Part shown: piece by piece, positions 35,535 to 44,514 of the stretch
Layout: each line of letters starts with the position of its first letter
How positions within the stretch are numbered: the first letter of the stretch is position 1
NCBI RefSeq assembly: GCF_001894985.1
Contig: NZ_BCXG01000011.1
Coordinates: 1-64,000 of the forward strand
From: Rhodococcus tukisamuensis NBRC 100609
Lineage (GTDB): Bacteria; Actinomycetota; Actinomycetes; Mycobacteriales; Mycobacteriaceae
Direction of reading: 5' to 3'
Length of the DNA: 64,000 nt
Program-made: the position numbers and the translations under genes
Notes under the pieces: model-generated
What the model was told of the DNA's origin: nothing
The model's database searches: none
Seen by the model: the letters and a program-made list of their open reading frames with translations, nothing else

Positions 35535-36292
35535 GTGGCTTCCGTGGAACCCTTGGGTGCCGGAGTGGCGTCGATCGGCCGGGGAACTCCGTCGGGCAGT
35601 TGATCGGAATCGGGTCGCGTGGCGGCCTCGGACTGTGGCTGCCGTCGCTGCTGGGCGCGTGATCTGCGGCGTGTCAACAAGACGTCGATTAGCACGGTCA
35701 CCAGAACCGACAGCCCGGCGCCGACAATAAAGATCGCTAGTGTCGACTTCAATCGGCTCGGCATGCCTGCGACTGGGGCTGTCGGCGGTAACACCACGAA
35801 CATTGCGACCATCTGGTCGTTTGGCACTCGGGCCTGTTCCTGCAACGTCCTGAGGGTGATCTCAGTCTGCGCGATCACGAGTCCGAGCGTCCTGGAGACT
35901 GCGTCCGGGTCCGCGTCGGTGACCTCGATCAGAATGAGTGGCGGCTGCGGGAGGGTGCTGGGCACCGGGAACATCTTGGCGACGTAATGGGGCAGGCCGC
36001 CGGCCGCCACGACCCGGTCGACTACCGACTGCTGTTCCAATCCGAGCGCCGCCATATTGGTGATCAGTTGTGCTCCGCCGATGTCGAGGAGCCCGTTTCG
36101 CGGTAGCGGGACCCCTGCGTCAACGTGTTCCACCCGAGAACTAGGCTGCGCGAGGCCTATTACTGTATTCGAGTAGTAGACGGGCGTGACCGAACTGTAG
36201 GACTGGTAGCTGAACCACGCGGTTACGAGTAGCAGCGGAAGTACGACATACCAGCGCCTGAAGCAGGCCTTCACGACGTCGAAGAGGTCCAC
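35531..36292 (-). CDS. Wzz-type polysaccharide co-polymerase
   Basis: 253 aa. Two membrane segments (about 16-33 and 183-206) flank an extracytoplasmic domain, with a Pro-rich cytoplasmic tail and no ATPase domain. This is the chain-length determinant layout. Start-stop overlap with the polymerase gene suggests a matched Wzz-Wzy pair. It is 105 nt downstream of the next gene of the minus-strand series. Confidence 0.8.
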   Translation of the reverse strand: MDLFDVVKACFRRWYVVLPLLLVTAWFSYQSYSSVTPVYYSNTVIGLAQPSSRVEHVDAGVPLPRNGLLDIGGAQLITNMAALGLEQQSVVDRVVAAGGLPHYVAKMFPVPSTLPQPPLILIEVTDADPDAVSRTLGLVIAQTEITLRTLQEQARVPNDQMVAMFVVLPPTAPVAGMPSRLKSTLAIFIVGAGLSVLVTVLIDVLLTRRRSRAQQRRQPQSEAATRPDSDQLPDGVPRPIDATPAPKGSTEAT

Positions 36293-36397
36293 GTCCTTCG
36301 TCCCCCCTCGCCATCGTATGAGAATGCCTCATCCGTGCGCTCCGAGATGGCCGTCGCCGCTGCACGGCCGACCTCGGAAGCTTCGAGTGCTCTCAGA

Positions 36398-37759
36398 TTA
36401 CCGATCTGAGATCACCCACGGACGGGTTTCGTCGGCTACGTCCGGACCTGATCGGCCCGTCGACTCAACATCGGGCTCCGGCGCTTCCCCCTGCTCCGTA
36501 CAGATCACGATCCCGGCAACAGGCGCACCCGTCATCCGCAGGTCCTCAGCGGCGCGCACGAGGTCCCGTCGCCGGGTGGCCCCCAGGACCACGACGAGCA
36601 GAACGCCGTCGGCGTACTCACTCACGGTGGAGGCGGCAACCGTCGACAGCACGGGCGGCGCCGCGATGACCACGTGCGTGTAGTCCGTGCGGAGGCGGTG
36701 TACCAGCGTCCGCATGGTGCTCGTCGCCAAACGGTCGGCGGGATCCCCCTCCCAGAAGCCCGCGGCCAGGACGTCCGGTAGCCGGTCGAACCGGGAACGG
36801 ATCGCCTGGTCCACCGACGCCGACCCCGCTAGCACATCGAACAACCCCGGGTGGGATTCGACCTCCCAATCGCCGATCTCTCCCGTCGGGTCGGTGTCGA
36901 CGATGATCACCCGGCCTCCGCTCGACGCCAGGGCGCTGCCCAGGTTCGACGCCAGTCGCACAGTGCTCGTTTCCGCAGCCGCACAGGTCACCACCCACAC
37001 CAGGGCAGGATCGGCGACCTCGCCCGACCATCCGGACAGTAGTCGCGTGCGCAGCCGGCGATACCCGTCGAGAGACTCCGCATCCGCCACCTGCGCAGAC
37101 GAGACCGATCCGAGCACCGGCAGCCCGGAGACCGCGGCAGCTCGCTCCGCGGTCCGCACGACGGGGTCCATCCGGGACCGCACCCACACGGCGACCGCGC
37201 CCAGCACCAAGCCCACCAGCGCGCCGAGGGCTCCGAACGTCAGTGGTCCAGGAAGCCGCCGGTGCGGCGTGCTCGCCGAGGTGACGACGGTGGTGTGCAC
37301 CTTCTGGCCGTCCATACCGGTGGGTGTCTCGAGTGCGCCGGTGTACGCGATGAACTCGCCGGCAAGCGTGTTGGCAAGCAGTCGCGCCTGGTCCGGTGAC
37401 GCGTCTGCCACGGCGAGGTCGATGACCGTGGTCCTCGGCGGCACGATCGTGGCGCTGACATTGTCAGCGAGTTCCCGCGCCGACTGCGACAGCCCCAATT
37501 TGTCGACGACACGCTGGTTCACAGCCTCGGTGGTCAGCAGTTCGACGTAGGAATTGACGCGCCCCCACACCACCTGATCGTTCTCGTACGCGGTGGCCGT
37601 CGCGGACCCCTGGATCGACACCAGCAGTTGGGTGGTCGAGGCGTACTTTCCCGGTGCGAGTAGCGCGCCGCCCACACCGACGACGACGCACGCGAGCAGG
37701 ACAGTCAGAAACAACTTCCAGTGCAGCCGGACCGCGGCGAGGAAGGTTCTCACATTCAT
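36398..37759 (-). CDS. Wzc-like co-polymerase with degenerate tyrosine-kinase domain
   Basis: 453 aa from the ATG at 37759. A Wzz domain with membrane segments near 16-33 and 185-207 is followed by a BY-kinase/ParA-like fold. The Walker A position reads CAAAETSTVRLASNLG, lacking the GxGKT/S Lys, while Walker A' keeps VIIVDTDP. There is no Tyr cluster at the C-terminus. It is therefore probably a scaffold or regulator rather than an active kinase. It overlaps the next similar gene by 4 nt. Confidence 0.82.
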   Translation of the reverse strand: MNVRTFLAAVRLHWKLFLTVLLACVVVGVGGALLAPGKYASTTQLLVSIQGSATATAYENDQVVWGRVNSYVELLTTEAVNQRVVDKLGLSQSARELADNVSATIVPPRTTVIDLAVADASPDQARLLANTLAGEFIAYTGALETPTGMDGQKVHTTVVTSASTPHRRLPGPLTFGALGALVGLVLGAVAVWVRSRMDPVVRTAERAAAVSGLPVLGSVSSAQVADAESLDGYRRLRTRLLSGWSGEVADPALVWVVTCAAAETSTVRLASNLGSALASSGGRVIIVDTDPTGEIGDWEVESHPGLFDVLAGSASVDQAIRSRFDRLPDVLAAGFWEGDPADRLATSTMRTLVHRLRTDYTHVVIAAPPVLSTVAASTVSEYADGVLLVVVLGATRRRDLVRAAEDLRMTGAPVAGIVICTEQGEAPEPDVESTGRSGPDVADETRPWVISDR

Positions 37760-39060
37760 CTTGCACTCGTCCTTTCCCCGGACCGAAACACCTTGACGGC
37801 ACTCGGCTCGGGCACCTGGTCGACAATCACGGCCACCGTCGTCGCCGCCGGCAGGGACGCGGACGTGTCGAGCAATTCGTCCTCCGTGGTCACACCGTGC
37901 CGAACGACCAGAACAATCGTGCCCACCGCGCCGACGATCGCGTCTGCCACCACGGCCGACGGGCAGGCGAGCACCACCCAGTCGTAGTGCTCGCGGAGCT
38001 CCACCACGATGTCGAGTACCGCGTTCAGGTCGATCGGGTCCCTCGGATAGTCGGTTGCGCTGCCGGCCCCCAGCAGTGGTCCGTTCCCCGAGGCCTGCAC
38101 TGCCTCCAGCACAACGGCATGGCCGAGAAGGACGTCTGTGATGCCCGGAAGCCCTTGAACACCAAAGAGTTTCGTCAACTCCCAGGAGTCCTGATCGAGA
38201 TCGACCAGGATCACAGAGTCGCCCTGGACACGCAGCGCGTCGGCCAGCACGACGGCTGCCGCGGCAGTCGCCGACCTGGCTGCGGGCTCGGCGACCGCGA
38301 TGACGCCTCGGTCGGGATCGCCCATCACCGAGAGCAGGCGACGCCGAATGAGACGGGCATTCTCGATGGTCGTCCCGGCGTGCCAATCGCCGATCGTGCC
38401 GAGCACCGGCCTGCCGGTGATACGGGCGGCGTCGCGCGGATCACGGACCGAGCGGTCGAAGATCGAACGCAGCACCGCACCGGTCGCCCCGAGGAGCATC
38501 CCGACCAGGCACGCCCCGAGCAACACCGCCAGCGGCGGCGTTCCCCAGAAGCTGACCCGGGTGGGCAGACTCGGGTCGTTGACGACGACGAGTTCCGCGC
38601 GGGGCACCACTGAACCGGTCACAGTTTCGAGCGCGTGTACTGCCGCCGCATACTCGGGCAGGAACACGGTGAGGGTCCGCTGGGCCTCTCCTGCCGTCGG
38701 GGCGTCGACGGCGACATCGATCAGCACGGTGCCCGGCCTGTTGGTCGCCGTGGTCCGCCCGGCGAGAGTCTCGGGCGCCAGATCGATGCCGAGATCCCCC
38801 ACCACCCGTGCTGCGAGGTCGGTGCTGTCGGCCAGCTCGACGTAGTTTCCGGCACGGTGCTGGGCGTACGAGTCACCGCCGTCGACCGCACGGCTGACGT
38901 CCCCGGGTGTCCGGATGAAGACGGTCGCCGTCGACCGGTAGAGCGGAGGCGCCAGCAGCAGGACGACCACGGCGGCCCCCACAGCCAGGAGCGCCCCCCA
39001 CACCACCCAACGCCATCGCTCCCGGAGGACCCGTCCGTAGTCGAGCAATACGGCGCTCAT
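37756..39060 (-). CDS. second Wzc-like co-polymerase with degenerate kinase domain
   Basis: 434 aa with the same layout as its downstream neighbour: a membrane segment near 21-38, extracytoplasmic part, second segment near 175-197 and a cytoplasmic nucleotide-binding-like domain. The Walker A region is AEPAARSATAAAAVVLADAL, without GK[ST], and the A' site is VILVDLDQD. No C-terminal Tyr cluster. The two paralogues may form a hetero-oligomer around the polymerase. Coupled by 4-nt overlaps on both sides. Confidence 0.8.
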   Translation of the reverse strand: MSAVLLDYGRVLRERWRWVVWGALLAVGAAVVVLLLAPPLYRSTATVFIRTPGDVSRAVDGGDSYAQHRAGNYVELADSTDLAARVVGDLGIDLAPETLAGRTTATNRPGTVLIDVAVDAPTAGEAQRTLTVFLPEYAAAVHALETVTGSVVPRAELVVVNDPSLPTRVSFWGTPPLAVLLGACLVGMLLGATGAVLRSIFDRSVRDPRDAARITGRPVLGTIGDWHAGTTIENARLIRRRLLSVMGDPDRGVIAVAEPAARSATAAAAVVLADALRVQGDSVILVDLDQDSWELTKLFGVQGLPGITDVLLGHAVVLEAVQASGNGPLLGAGSATDYPRDPIDLNAVLDIVVELREHYDWVVLACPSAVVADAIVGAVGTIVLVVRHGVTTEDELLDTSASLPAATTVAVIVDQVPEPSAVKVFRSGERTSAR

Positions 39061-39839
39061 GGTGCGGGGTCCACGCCGTGGGCGATCAGGGACGCCACCA
39101 GGGCCGTGCCGAGTTCCGCGTCGCCGCGGGGATCAGGGTGCTTCCCGTCCGAGGCGAGCAGGGCGGAGGTATCGCCGTCGGCGAACGGCGCGTCCGCGAT
39201 GGGGTCGAGAAAGAGGACACCGTCGGCCGCCGGGTCGGATTCGAGGCGCGCCATGAAGCCGTCGTCGAATCCCAGATCGTCGCGAGGGCTAGAGAGGAGC
39301 CGGGGTCTGAGGAACACCATCTTCGCGGCGGGCCAAGCTCTGCGGGCCTCGCCGATGGTGAAGGCCATTGCCTTGAAAACGTCCTCGCCGGGCGCGAAGA
39401 GGTCGTTCCGGCCACCGTCGAGGACGACGATGTCGGGCTGGTATCCGGCCGCGAGCTTGGGGACGCGTTCGGAGAAAGACGTCGAGTCCCCGGTGTACTC
39501 GTTGACGACGAAACGATTCGGGGGGCCGCCGCTGATGTATCCGGTCCCCGGCACAGCCGACAGGTCGCAGTGCCACCGCATTCGGGCCGCCGCCAAGCAG
39601 GCATAGGACATCTCCGCCAGTGGTCCGCTTCCGCCGGTGTAGGAGTCACCGATGAACAGGACGGTCGGCGGTGCCCCGGGATCGGGGTGCGGTCGGTCGA
39701 TCTGCCCGGTCACCGGCGCCGCCGCCGGCGTCGGCGTCGGCGTCGCGGTGTCGGGGGAGGCGACGACCACCGCCAGGCCGATCAGCACCGCCGCGGCGAG
39801 CGCGATCAGGGCAACGTCCGGCCACCGTCGCCTCGTCAT
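39057..39839 (-). CDS. membrane-anchored SGNH-family hydrolase
   Basis: 260 aa from the ATG at 39839. One N-terminal membrane segment (about 8-28) and a Pro/Thr/Ala spacer lead to an SGNH domain outside the cell. Block I is FIGDSYTGG with the nucleophile Ser, block III is DGGRNDLF, and block V is SDGKHPD with the catalytic Asp and His. It could add or remove acyl groups from the exported polymer. It overlaps both neighbours by 4 nt and is followed by the co-polymerase genes. Confidence 0.85.
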   Translation of the reverse strand: MTRRRWPDVALIALAAAVLIGLAVVVASPDTATPTPTPAAAPVTGQIDRPHPDPGAPPTVLFIGDSYTGGSGPLAEMSYACLAAARMRWHCDLSAVPGTGYISGGPPNRFVVNEYTGDSTSFSERVPKLAAGYQPDIVVLDGGRNDLFAPGEDVFKAMAFTIGEARRAWPAAKMVFLRPRLLSSPRDDLGFDDGFMARLESDPAADGVLFLDPIADAPFADGDTSALLASDGKHPDPRGDAELGTALVASLIAHGVDPAP

Positions 39840-40501
39840 CGGACGACCTCGGTTCGGACCCATGCCGCGACCCTGTCCGCGAGCAGCGACTGGCCCTCGT
39901 CCGTGGGGTACGCGAGGTCGGCCTGCATCAAGCGAGGCGACAGCCACGGAGGATCGAGGGCGTCGAGGTAGGGGACGCCGGTCGACTTCGCGGCGCTCTG
40001 GACCGCGTCGGACACCCGGCTCACCGCCTCCGGCACCGGGGTCTCGTACCACGTCGGTCCGATCAAGAGGGGTCTCTCGCCGCCGAGAACGATCTTGTGA
40101 ATCGCGGCGATGGCACCCGCGTTGATCGGGGCCACCTCGGGGAATCCAGTGTCCTTCAGGCCGCCGACCACCAGGATGAAATCGGGGTCGGCGCCTCGGG
40201 CCCGGTCCACCTGATAGGTGAACGCGTACCCGCCCGCGCCGTCCGCCAGGTAGCCGGCGCCGGGAAGCGCGAAGTTCGACACGGACCACCCGGTGCGCTG
40301 GGCCAACAGGGTGGGCCACACCACCCGGTTCTGACGTCCGGCGGTGTAGTCATCTCCGACGACTGCGATCCGCAGCGAGCGCGGAGGTGCTGCCTCCTCG
40401 TTGCTCCTTCGCGCGATCGCCGAGGCCGTCGCCAGGGCTGCGACCAGGATCACTGCTGCAGCGGCCGACACGATCGGGAGGGCGCGGCGCCGGCGAGTCA
40501 C
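39836..40501 (-). CDS. SGNH-like protein lacking catalytic residues
   Basis: 221 aa from a GTG at 40501 that overlaps the upstream GT4 stop (GTGA). Single N-terminal membrane segment, then an SGNH-like domain paralogous to the next gene. The nucleophile block reads VVGDDYTAG (Asp in place of Ser), the GxND block reads GGLKDTG, and the DxxH block is replaced by YPTDEGQ. All catalytic positions are changed, so it is probably a non-enzymatic partner, for example a binding subunit of the intact paralogue. Confidence 0.78.
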   Translation of the reverse strand: MTRRRRALPIVSAAAAVILVAALATASAIARRSNEEAAPPRSLRIAVVGDDYTAGRQNRVVWPTLLAQRTGWSVSNFALPGAGYLADGAGGYAFTYQVDRARGADPDFILVVGGLKDTGFPEVAPINAGAIAAIHKIVLGGERPLLIGPTWYETPVPEAVSRVSDAVQSAAKSTGVPYLDALDPPWLSPRLMQADLAYPTDEGQSLLADRVAAWVRTEVVR

Positions 40502-41613
40502 GACGAACCCTCGACCAGGTCGGTGTACGTGGCCAACAGCCGGTCGGCGATGACGTCCATGCCGAACTCGCGGTGCACCGTCGATCGGCCTCGCCGCCCC
40601 ATCTCCACGGCCCAGGAGCGGTCCCCGAGCAGGGCCCCGACCGCGGCTGCCAGCGCGGGGGCCGTGGGATCGCTGACGATTCCGCTGCCGGTCCGGCTGA
40701 CGGTTGGTGCCAGCCCGCAGTCGTTCGAGACGACCACGGGAACCCCGACGGACATCGCCTCGAGCACCGACATCGGATACGGCTCGCGGACAGACGGAAG
40801 GACGTACACACTGGCCGCGGCCATCCGACATGGGACTGCGGCCGACTCGAGCGCGCCCTCCCAGACGATCCGCGGGTCAGCCCCGATCGACCTGCGCAGT
40901 GCTGTTCCCTCACCCTCGTCGGGCCCGACCAGTGTGAATCGCGCATCGACACCGCTGTCCAGCAGGAGTCGTGCCATCTCGACAAACGCAGTCGGACGCT
41001 TTCGCGGATGCATGCGGGCGGCGAAGAGCACCTCCGGCGTGCCGGAGTCGACGGCGTTCGGGGTCGAGTGCGGCACCCCGTTGCCGAGCTCCATCAGTCG
41101 CAGCGATCCTCCCCCGACGGCGACGAGTTGTTCACGCTCTGTCGGAGTCAGGTAGAACACGGTTCCGGCACCGCGGAGCACTTTGTGTGTCCACACCGCG
41201 TCCAACGGGCCGGCGAGCGGATGTCCGGACGGCGCGACCATGCCGTGAGTCTGCAGTGCGTAAGGGGCCCCGTAACGCCGCGCTGCCACCGCCAGCGGCA
41301 GCACCACGAGGTCGCGGCCGAGGTGGATGTGGACCACGTCAAACTCGGCGCGGTGCCTGCGGAACCAGCGTCCAAGCCCGGGCGCACCGACGCCCGCGAA
41401 CCCGGTGCCGGGGACTAGAGTGCGGGCGCGGAACAGCCGAACCGGGACCTCGCCGAGCATGGTCGGCACGACCGGATACCCGCGAGTGCCTGCCGCGATG
41501 ATCGTCTCGTGTCCACGGCGAATCAGCTCCGCACTCTGGTTCAGCGCGACGCGGGCGGGCCCGCCGTACGCCCCGTCTGGGCTGATCAGCGTCACCACCT
41601 GCAGGATTCGCAC
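40498..41613 (-). CDS. GT4-family glycosyltransferase
   Basis: 371 aa from the GTG at 41613; the longer frame enters the upstream acetyltransferase gene. GT-B fold with an N-terminal GGPARVALNQSAEL, VVHIHLG, and the donor-site pattern LFAARMHPRKRP, SVREPYPMSVLEAMSVGVPVV. It would extend the lipid-linked unit. It is the second gene of the minus-strand series starting with the acetyltransferase 5 nt upstream and is coupled to the SGNH-like gene downstream. Confidence 0.86.
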   Translation of the reverse strand: MRILQVVTLISPDGAYGGPARVALNQSAELIRRGHETIIAAGTRGYPVVPTMLGEVPVRLFRARTLVPGTGFAGVGAPGLGRWFRRHRAEFDVVHIHLGRDLVVLPLAVAARRYGAPYALQTHGMVAPSGHPLAGPLDAVWTHKVLRGAGTVFYLTPTEREQLVAVGGGSLRLMELGNGVPHSTPNAVDSGTPEVLFAARMHPRKRPTAFVEMARLLLDSGVDARFTLVGPDEGEGTALRRSIGADPRIVWEGALESAAVPCRMAAASVYVLPSVREPYPMSVLEAMSVGVPVVVSNDCGLAPTVSRTGSGIVSDPTAPALAAAVGALLGDRSWAVEMGRRGRSTVHREFGMDVIADRLLATYTDLVEGSS

Positions 41614-41618
41614 GAGAC

Positions 41619-42167
41619 TCAGCCCGGCGCGACACTCGGTTGGGGGGGCCGAACGGAGCACCCGGGCGGAATATCGGACGACACCACCGACATCGCGCCG
41701 ACCACCGAGTTCGCGCCGACAGTGACGCCACGCAGGACCATCGACCTGGCGCACAGCCACGCGCCGTCCTCGATGACGATGGGCGCATTGTCGAACTCGA
41801 AGGTCGGCGACCTGCGGTCATGGCTACCCGTGCACAGGTAGGCGTACTGGGAGATGCACACGTCGGAGCCGATGACTATGCGATCGATGTTGTAGAGGTC
41901 GGCCCCGGTCCCGATCCAGGAATCGTTGCCGATCGACAGCTTCCACGGCCATTGGACATTCACCCGGTGCTTGATCAGGACACCCTTACCGACCTCGGCG
42001 CCGAACCAGCGCAGGGCGGCGCACCGCAGTCGGTTGGGACACCACACCTGCGTGAACAGCAGAGTGGATGTCGCCACCCAAAGGCACTGTGCGAGAAATC
42101 CACGACCCTTGTCGTAGGGACGGCCGCGCCGAGCAGCCAACGACCGAGTCGATCGCGTGCTGGCCAT
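41619..42167 (-). CDS. WcaF-like hexapeptide-repeat acetyltransferase
   Basis: 182 aa from the ATG at 42167, which follows GGGGGAGG; the upstream ATG is rejected. It has left-handed beta-helix repeats (SIGNDSWIGTGADLYNIDRI, VIEDGAWLCARS, VTVGANSVVGAMSVV) and the His of CTGSHDRRS, matching colanic-acid-type O-acetyltransferases that use acetyl-CoA. It is the first gene of the minus-strand export operon and is divergent from the polymerase at 42293. Confidence 0.85.
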   Translation of the reverse strand: MASTRSTRSLAARRGRPYDKGRGFLAQCLWVATSTLLFTQVWCPNRLRCAALRWFGAEVGKGVLIKHRVNVQWPWKLSIGNDSWIGTGADLYNIDRIVIGSDVCISQYAYLCTGSHDRRSPTFEFDNAPIVIEDGAWLCARSMVLRGVTVGANSVVGAMSVVSSDIPPGCSVRPPQPSVAPG

Positions 42168-42292
42168 GCGTACCTCCCCCGGTCGGTGACCGACTGGTTC
42201 AGCAGACAACGGCTATGAGATTACGCCCGCCGTGTGTCGGGAGCCACTAGTGTTTGAGTCACGCCCCGGCATAGCCGTGAAGGGGATGACTC

Positions 42293-43564
42293 ATGGCCGG
42301 TATCGGATTCGCACCGGCCCGGACGTTCGCGGAATTACAGCGCGCGCGGCGGGCCGTACTGGCACAGGTCGCCGTATTCGCCGCCGGCGCCATATCTTTC
42401 GTACCGATCGCCAATTTCACAGTCACCGGGTTGTCGGTGGTGTGCCTACTGCTGGTGCCCGGATTTCTGCTGATGAAGCATCGCGGGATCGAGTTGGTAC
42501 CGCTGGTACTCGCCGCACTGGGGTGGATCTCCTACATTGTGTCCGGCTTGGTCAACGGGGTCAGCATGCTGTGGCCGAATGCCATTGCGCCAGCGGCATT
42601 TTCTCTGTATCTCGTCGGGCTGACGGTCATCACCGGCCGGGCGGTGGCGTCGATCGCCACGGCCCTCGCAGGGGTTGCTGCGGGTAGCGTGGTCTTCTTT
42701 CTGATCCGCGGGATCGAGCTGACCCGGACCGGGAGCTTCCTGGACCTCTGGAAGTACGGCATCGCGCAGTCCGTGACGATTCTCATCCTGTACGGAATGG
42801 CGAGGAAGGCGCGCCTACCGAGGTTCGCCTTCCCTGCAACACTCATGCTGCTCGGGCTGGCCAGCCTCGGCCTCAACTTCCGTTCGCATGCGGCGATCTG
42901 CCTCGTTTCGGCCGCGATCGTGCTGACCCGGCAGATCGTCGGATCCCGGATCCCGCGCGGTTGGCAGTTCGGCGGGATCGCAGTATTCGGCATCGCCATT
43001 GCCTACGCAATGCCGATCGTCGCCCGCGCGGGAGTGTTCGGACCGGCTTTGCAACACAAGACCCTCGAGCAGCAGGCGACCCATCTGCCACTGCTGCTCG
43101 CCGCTCGAACCGAGCCGCCGATGTCGATCACCGCCATCCTCGAACGCCCCCTGCTCGGTTGGGGCAGCGCGCAGAAGCTGACGCCGGATCTGTACACCGC
43201 GGCGGAACATCTCGCCGTCCGGATGGGCTTCGCGCCCACCTTCCCCTTCGAGCTCTACTGGCGCCTGCCGCCCCGCGACTATTCGGCTATGCACTCGATC
43301 GTGCTCGGGTCTTGGGTCGAGGGCGGCGTACTGGCGGCTCTGCTCCCACTGTGGCTGCTGGTCGCCTGCTGCGGCCTGGTGTGGAACCTCGAGCGGTACG
43401 GAGCGTGGGCTCCCCTGGTGGTGACCATTGCCGTGCAGGGCATCTGGGACCTGGTGTACTCGCCGTGGACGTACAACACGCTCCCTGTCTACGCATGCAT
43501 CGCGTTGTTCTACTCGGCGGCCCACTTCGTCCGTCCCGTCGTCGGGGACACCGGTCCACCATGA
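42293..43564 (+). CDS. second Wzy-like polysaccharide polymerase
   Basis: 423-aa membrane protein with about 10-11 hydrophobic segments. A long extracytoplasmic loop between late helices contains ILERPLLGWGSAQKLTPD and then a MHSIVLGSWVEGG segment, the typical Wzy/O-antigen ligase arrangement. It heads the operon polymerase, GT2, flippase, with 4-nt overlaps. AAGGGG lies before the ATG. It is not close in sequence to the polymerase at 34167, so the two probably join different linkages. Confidence 0.8.
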   Translation: MAGIGFAPARTFAELQRARRAVLAQVAVFAAGAISFVPIANFTVTGLSVVCLLLVPGFLLMKHRGIELVPLVLAALGWISYIVSGLVNGVSMLWPNAIAPAAFSLYLVGLTVITGRAVASIATALAGVAAGSVVFFLIRGIELTRTGSFLDLWKYGIAQSVTILILYGMARKARLPRFAFPATLMLLGLASLGLNFRSHAAICLVSAAIVLTRQIVGSRIPRGWQFGGIAVFGIAIAYAMPIVARAGVFGPALQHKTLEQQATHLPLLLAARTEPPMSITAILERPLLGWGSAQKLTPDLYTAAEHLAVRMGFAPTFPFELYWRLPPRDYSAMHSIVLGSWVEGGVLAALLPLWLLVACCGLVWNLERYGAWAPLVVTIAVQGIWDLVYSPWTYNTLPVYACIALFYSAAHFVRPVVGDTGPP

Positions 43565-44514
43565 CCCGGCCGGCCGTGACACCGCGGGTCAGTGTCGTGA
43601 TCCCAACGGTGGGGCGGGCATCACTCGCCCGCGCCGTGCGGTCCGTCCTCGATCAGACGTACCGCCCCGCAGAAATTCTCGTGGTGGCGGACACCGATGC
43701 CCCGCTGTCGCTGCCGGCGGATGAGCGGATCGTGCAGCTCAGGCCGGGCGTGGGCGCAGGCCCGGCACGGTGCCGACAATTGGGTATCAACGCAGCGACC
43801 GGCAGGGTGATCGCGCTACTGGACGACGACGACGAGTGGCGCCCCGACAAGCTGCGCCGGCAACTTGACGCGGTCGCGGCCTGCGCCGGAGACCAATGGA
43901 TTGCCTCGTGCCGGATGGATGTCGAGGGTCCCGGTGACCGGCGGCGGACGTGGCCACGACGGATCATCGAACCCGGCCAGTCGGTGGCGGAGTACCTCTT
44001 CCGTTTCACGGACCTGACGTTCGGCGGCGCGGTCCTACAGACATCGACGCTCTGCTTCCCCACCGAGGTCGCTCGCAGGGTGCGGTGGGACGCCGACACC
44101 GGCGCGCCGCACGACGAGCCGAGCTGGTTGATCCGGGTTCAGGCGGCCATGCCCGGCGTGCACTTCGTCCAGCTCCCCGATGTGCTCAGCACCTACCACG
44201 TAGACGGCGAGTCGCTCTCGCGCAGCACTGTCGACCGCACCGATGCGTACATCGGCTGGGGCCTGCAATATCTGAGCGGCGAATCGCCGCGAGTGCGGGG
44301 AGACTACCTCTGCACCAGCCCGGTCAGCGCCGCTGTGTCGGCTCGATCAGTCAGGGGTGTGCGACATTCGATCTCGGCGGCGCTGCGCCACGGCCGGCCC
44401 GGCCCCTGGGCGCTCGGCTACGCGGCCATGAACACGGCGCGGGTCCTCACGTTGCGGGCGCGAGCGGCGGTCCGGCCAGCGGAACGGCGCCCGGCGACGG
44501 CACAAAGCCCGTGA
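43561..44514 (+). CDS. GT2-family glycosyltransferase
   Basis: 317 aa from the ATG at 43561, coupled to the polymerase by ATGA. It has RVSVVIPTVGRASL, VADTDAP, the metal-binding run LLDDDDEWRPD and a late GAPHDEPSWLIR acidic segment. It would add one sugar of the repeat unit made by this second polymer module. The flippase GTG overlaps its stop. Confidence 0.87.
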   Translation: MTRPAVTPRVSVVIPTVGRASLARAVRSVLDQTYRPAEILVVADTDAPLSLPADERIVQLRPGVGAGPARCRQLGINAATGRVIALLDDDDEWRPDKLRRQLDAVAACAGDQWIASCRMDVEGPGDRRRTWPRRIIEPGQSVAEYLFRFTDLTFGGAVLQTSTLCFPTEVARRVRWDADTGAPHDEPSWLIRVQAAMPGVHFVQLPDVLSTYHVDGESLSRSTVDRTDAYIGWGLQYLSGESPRVRGDYLCTSPVSAAVSARSVRGVRHSISAALRHGRPGPWALGYAAMNTARVLTLRARAAVRPAERRPATAQSP

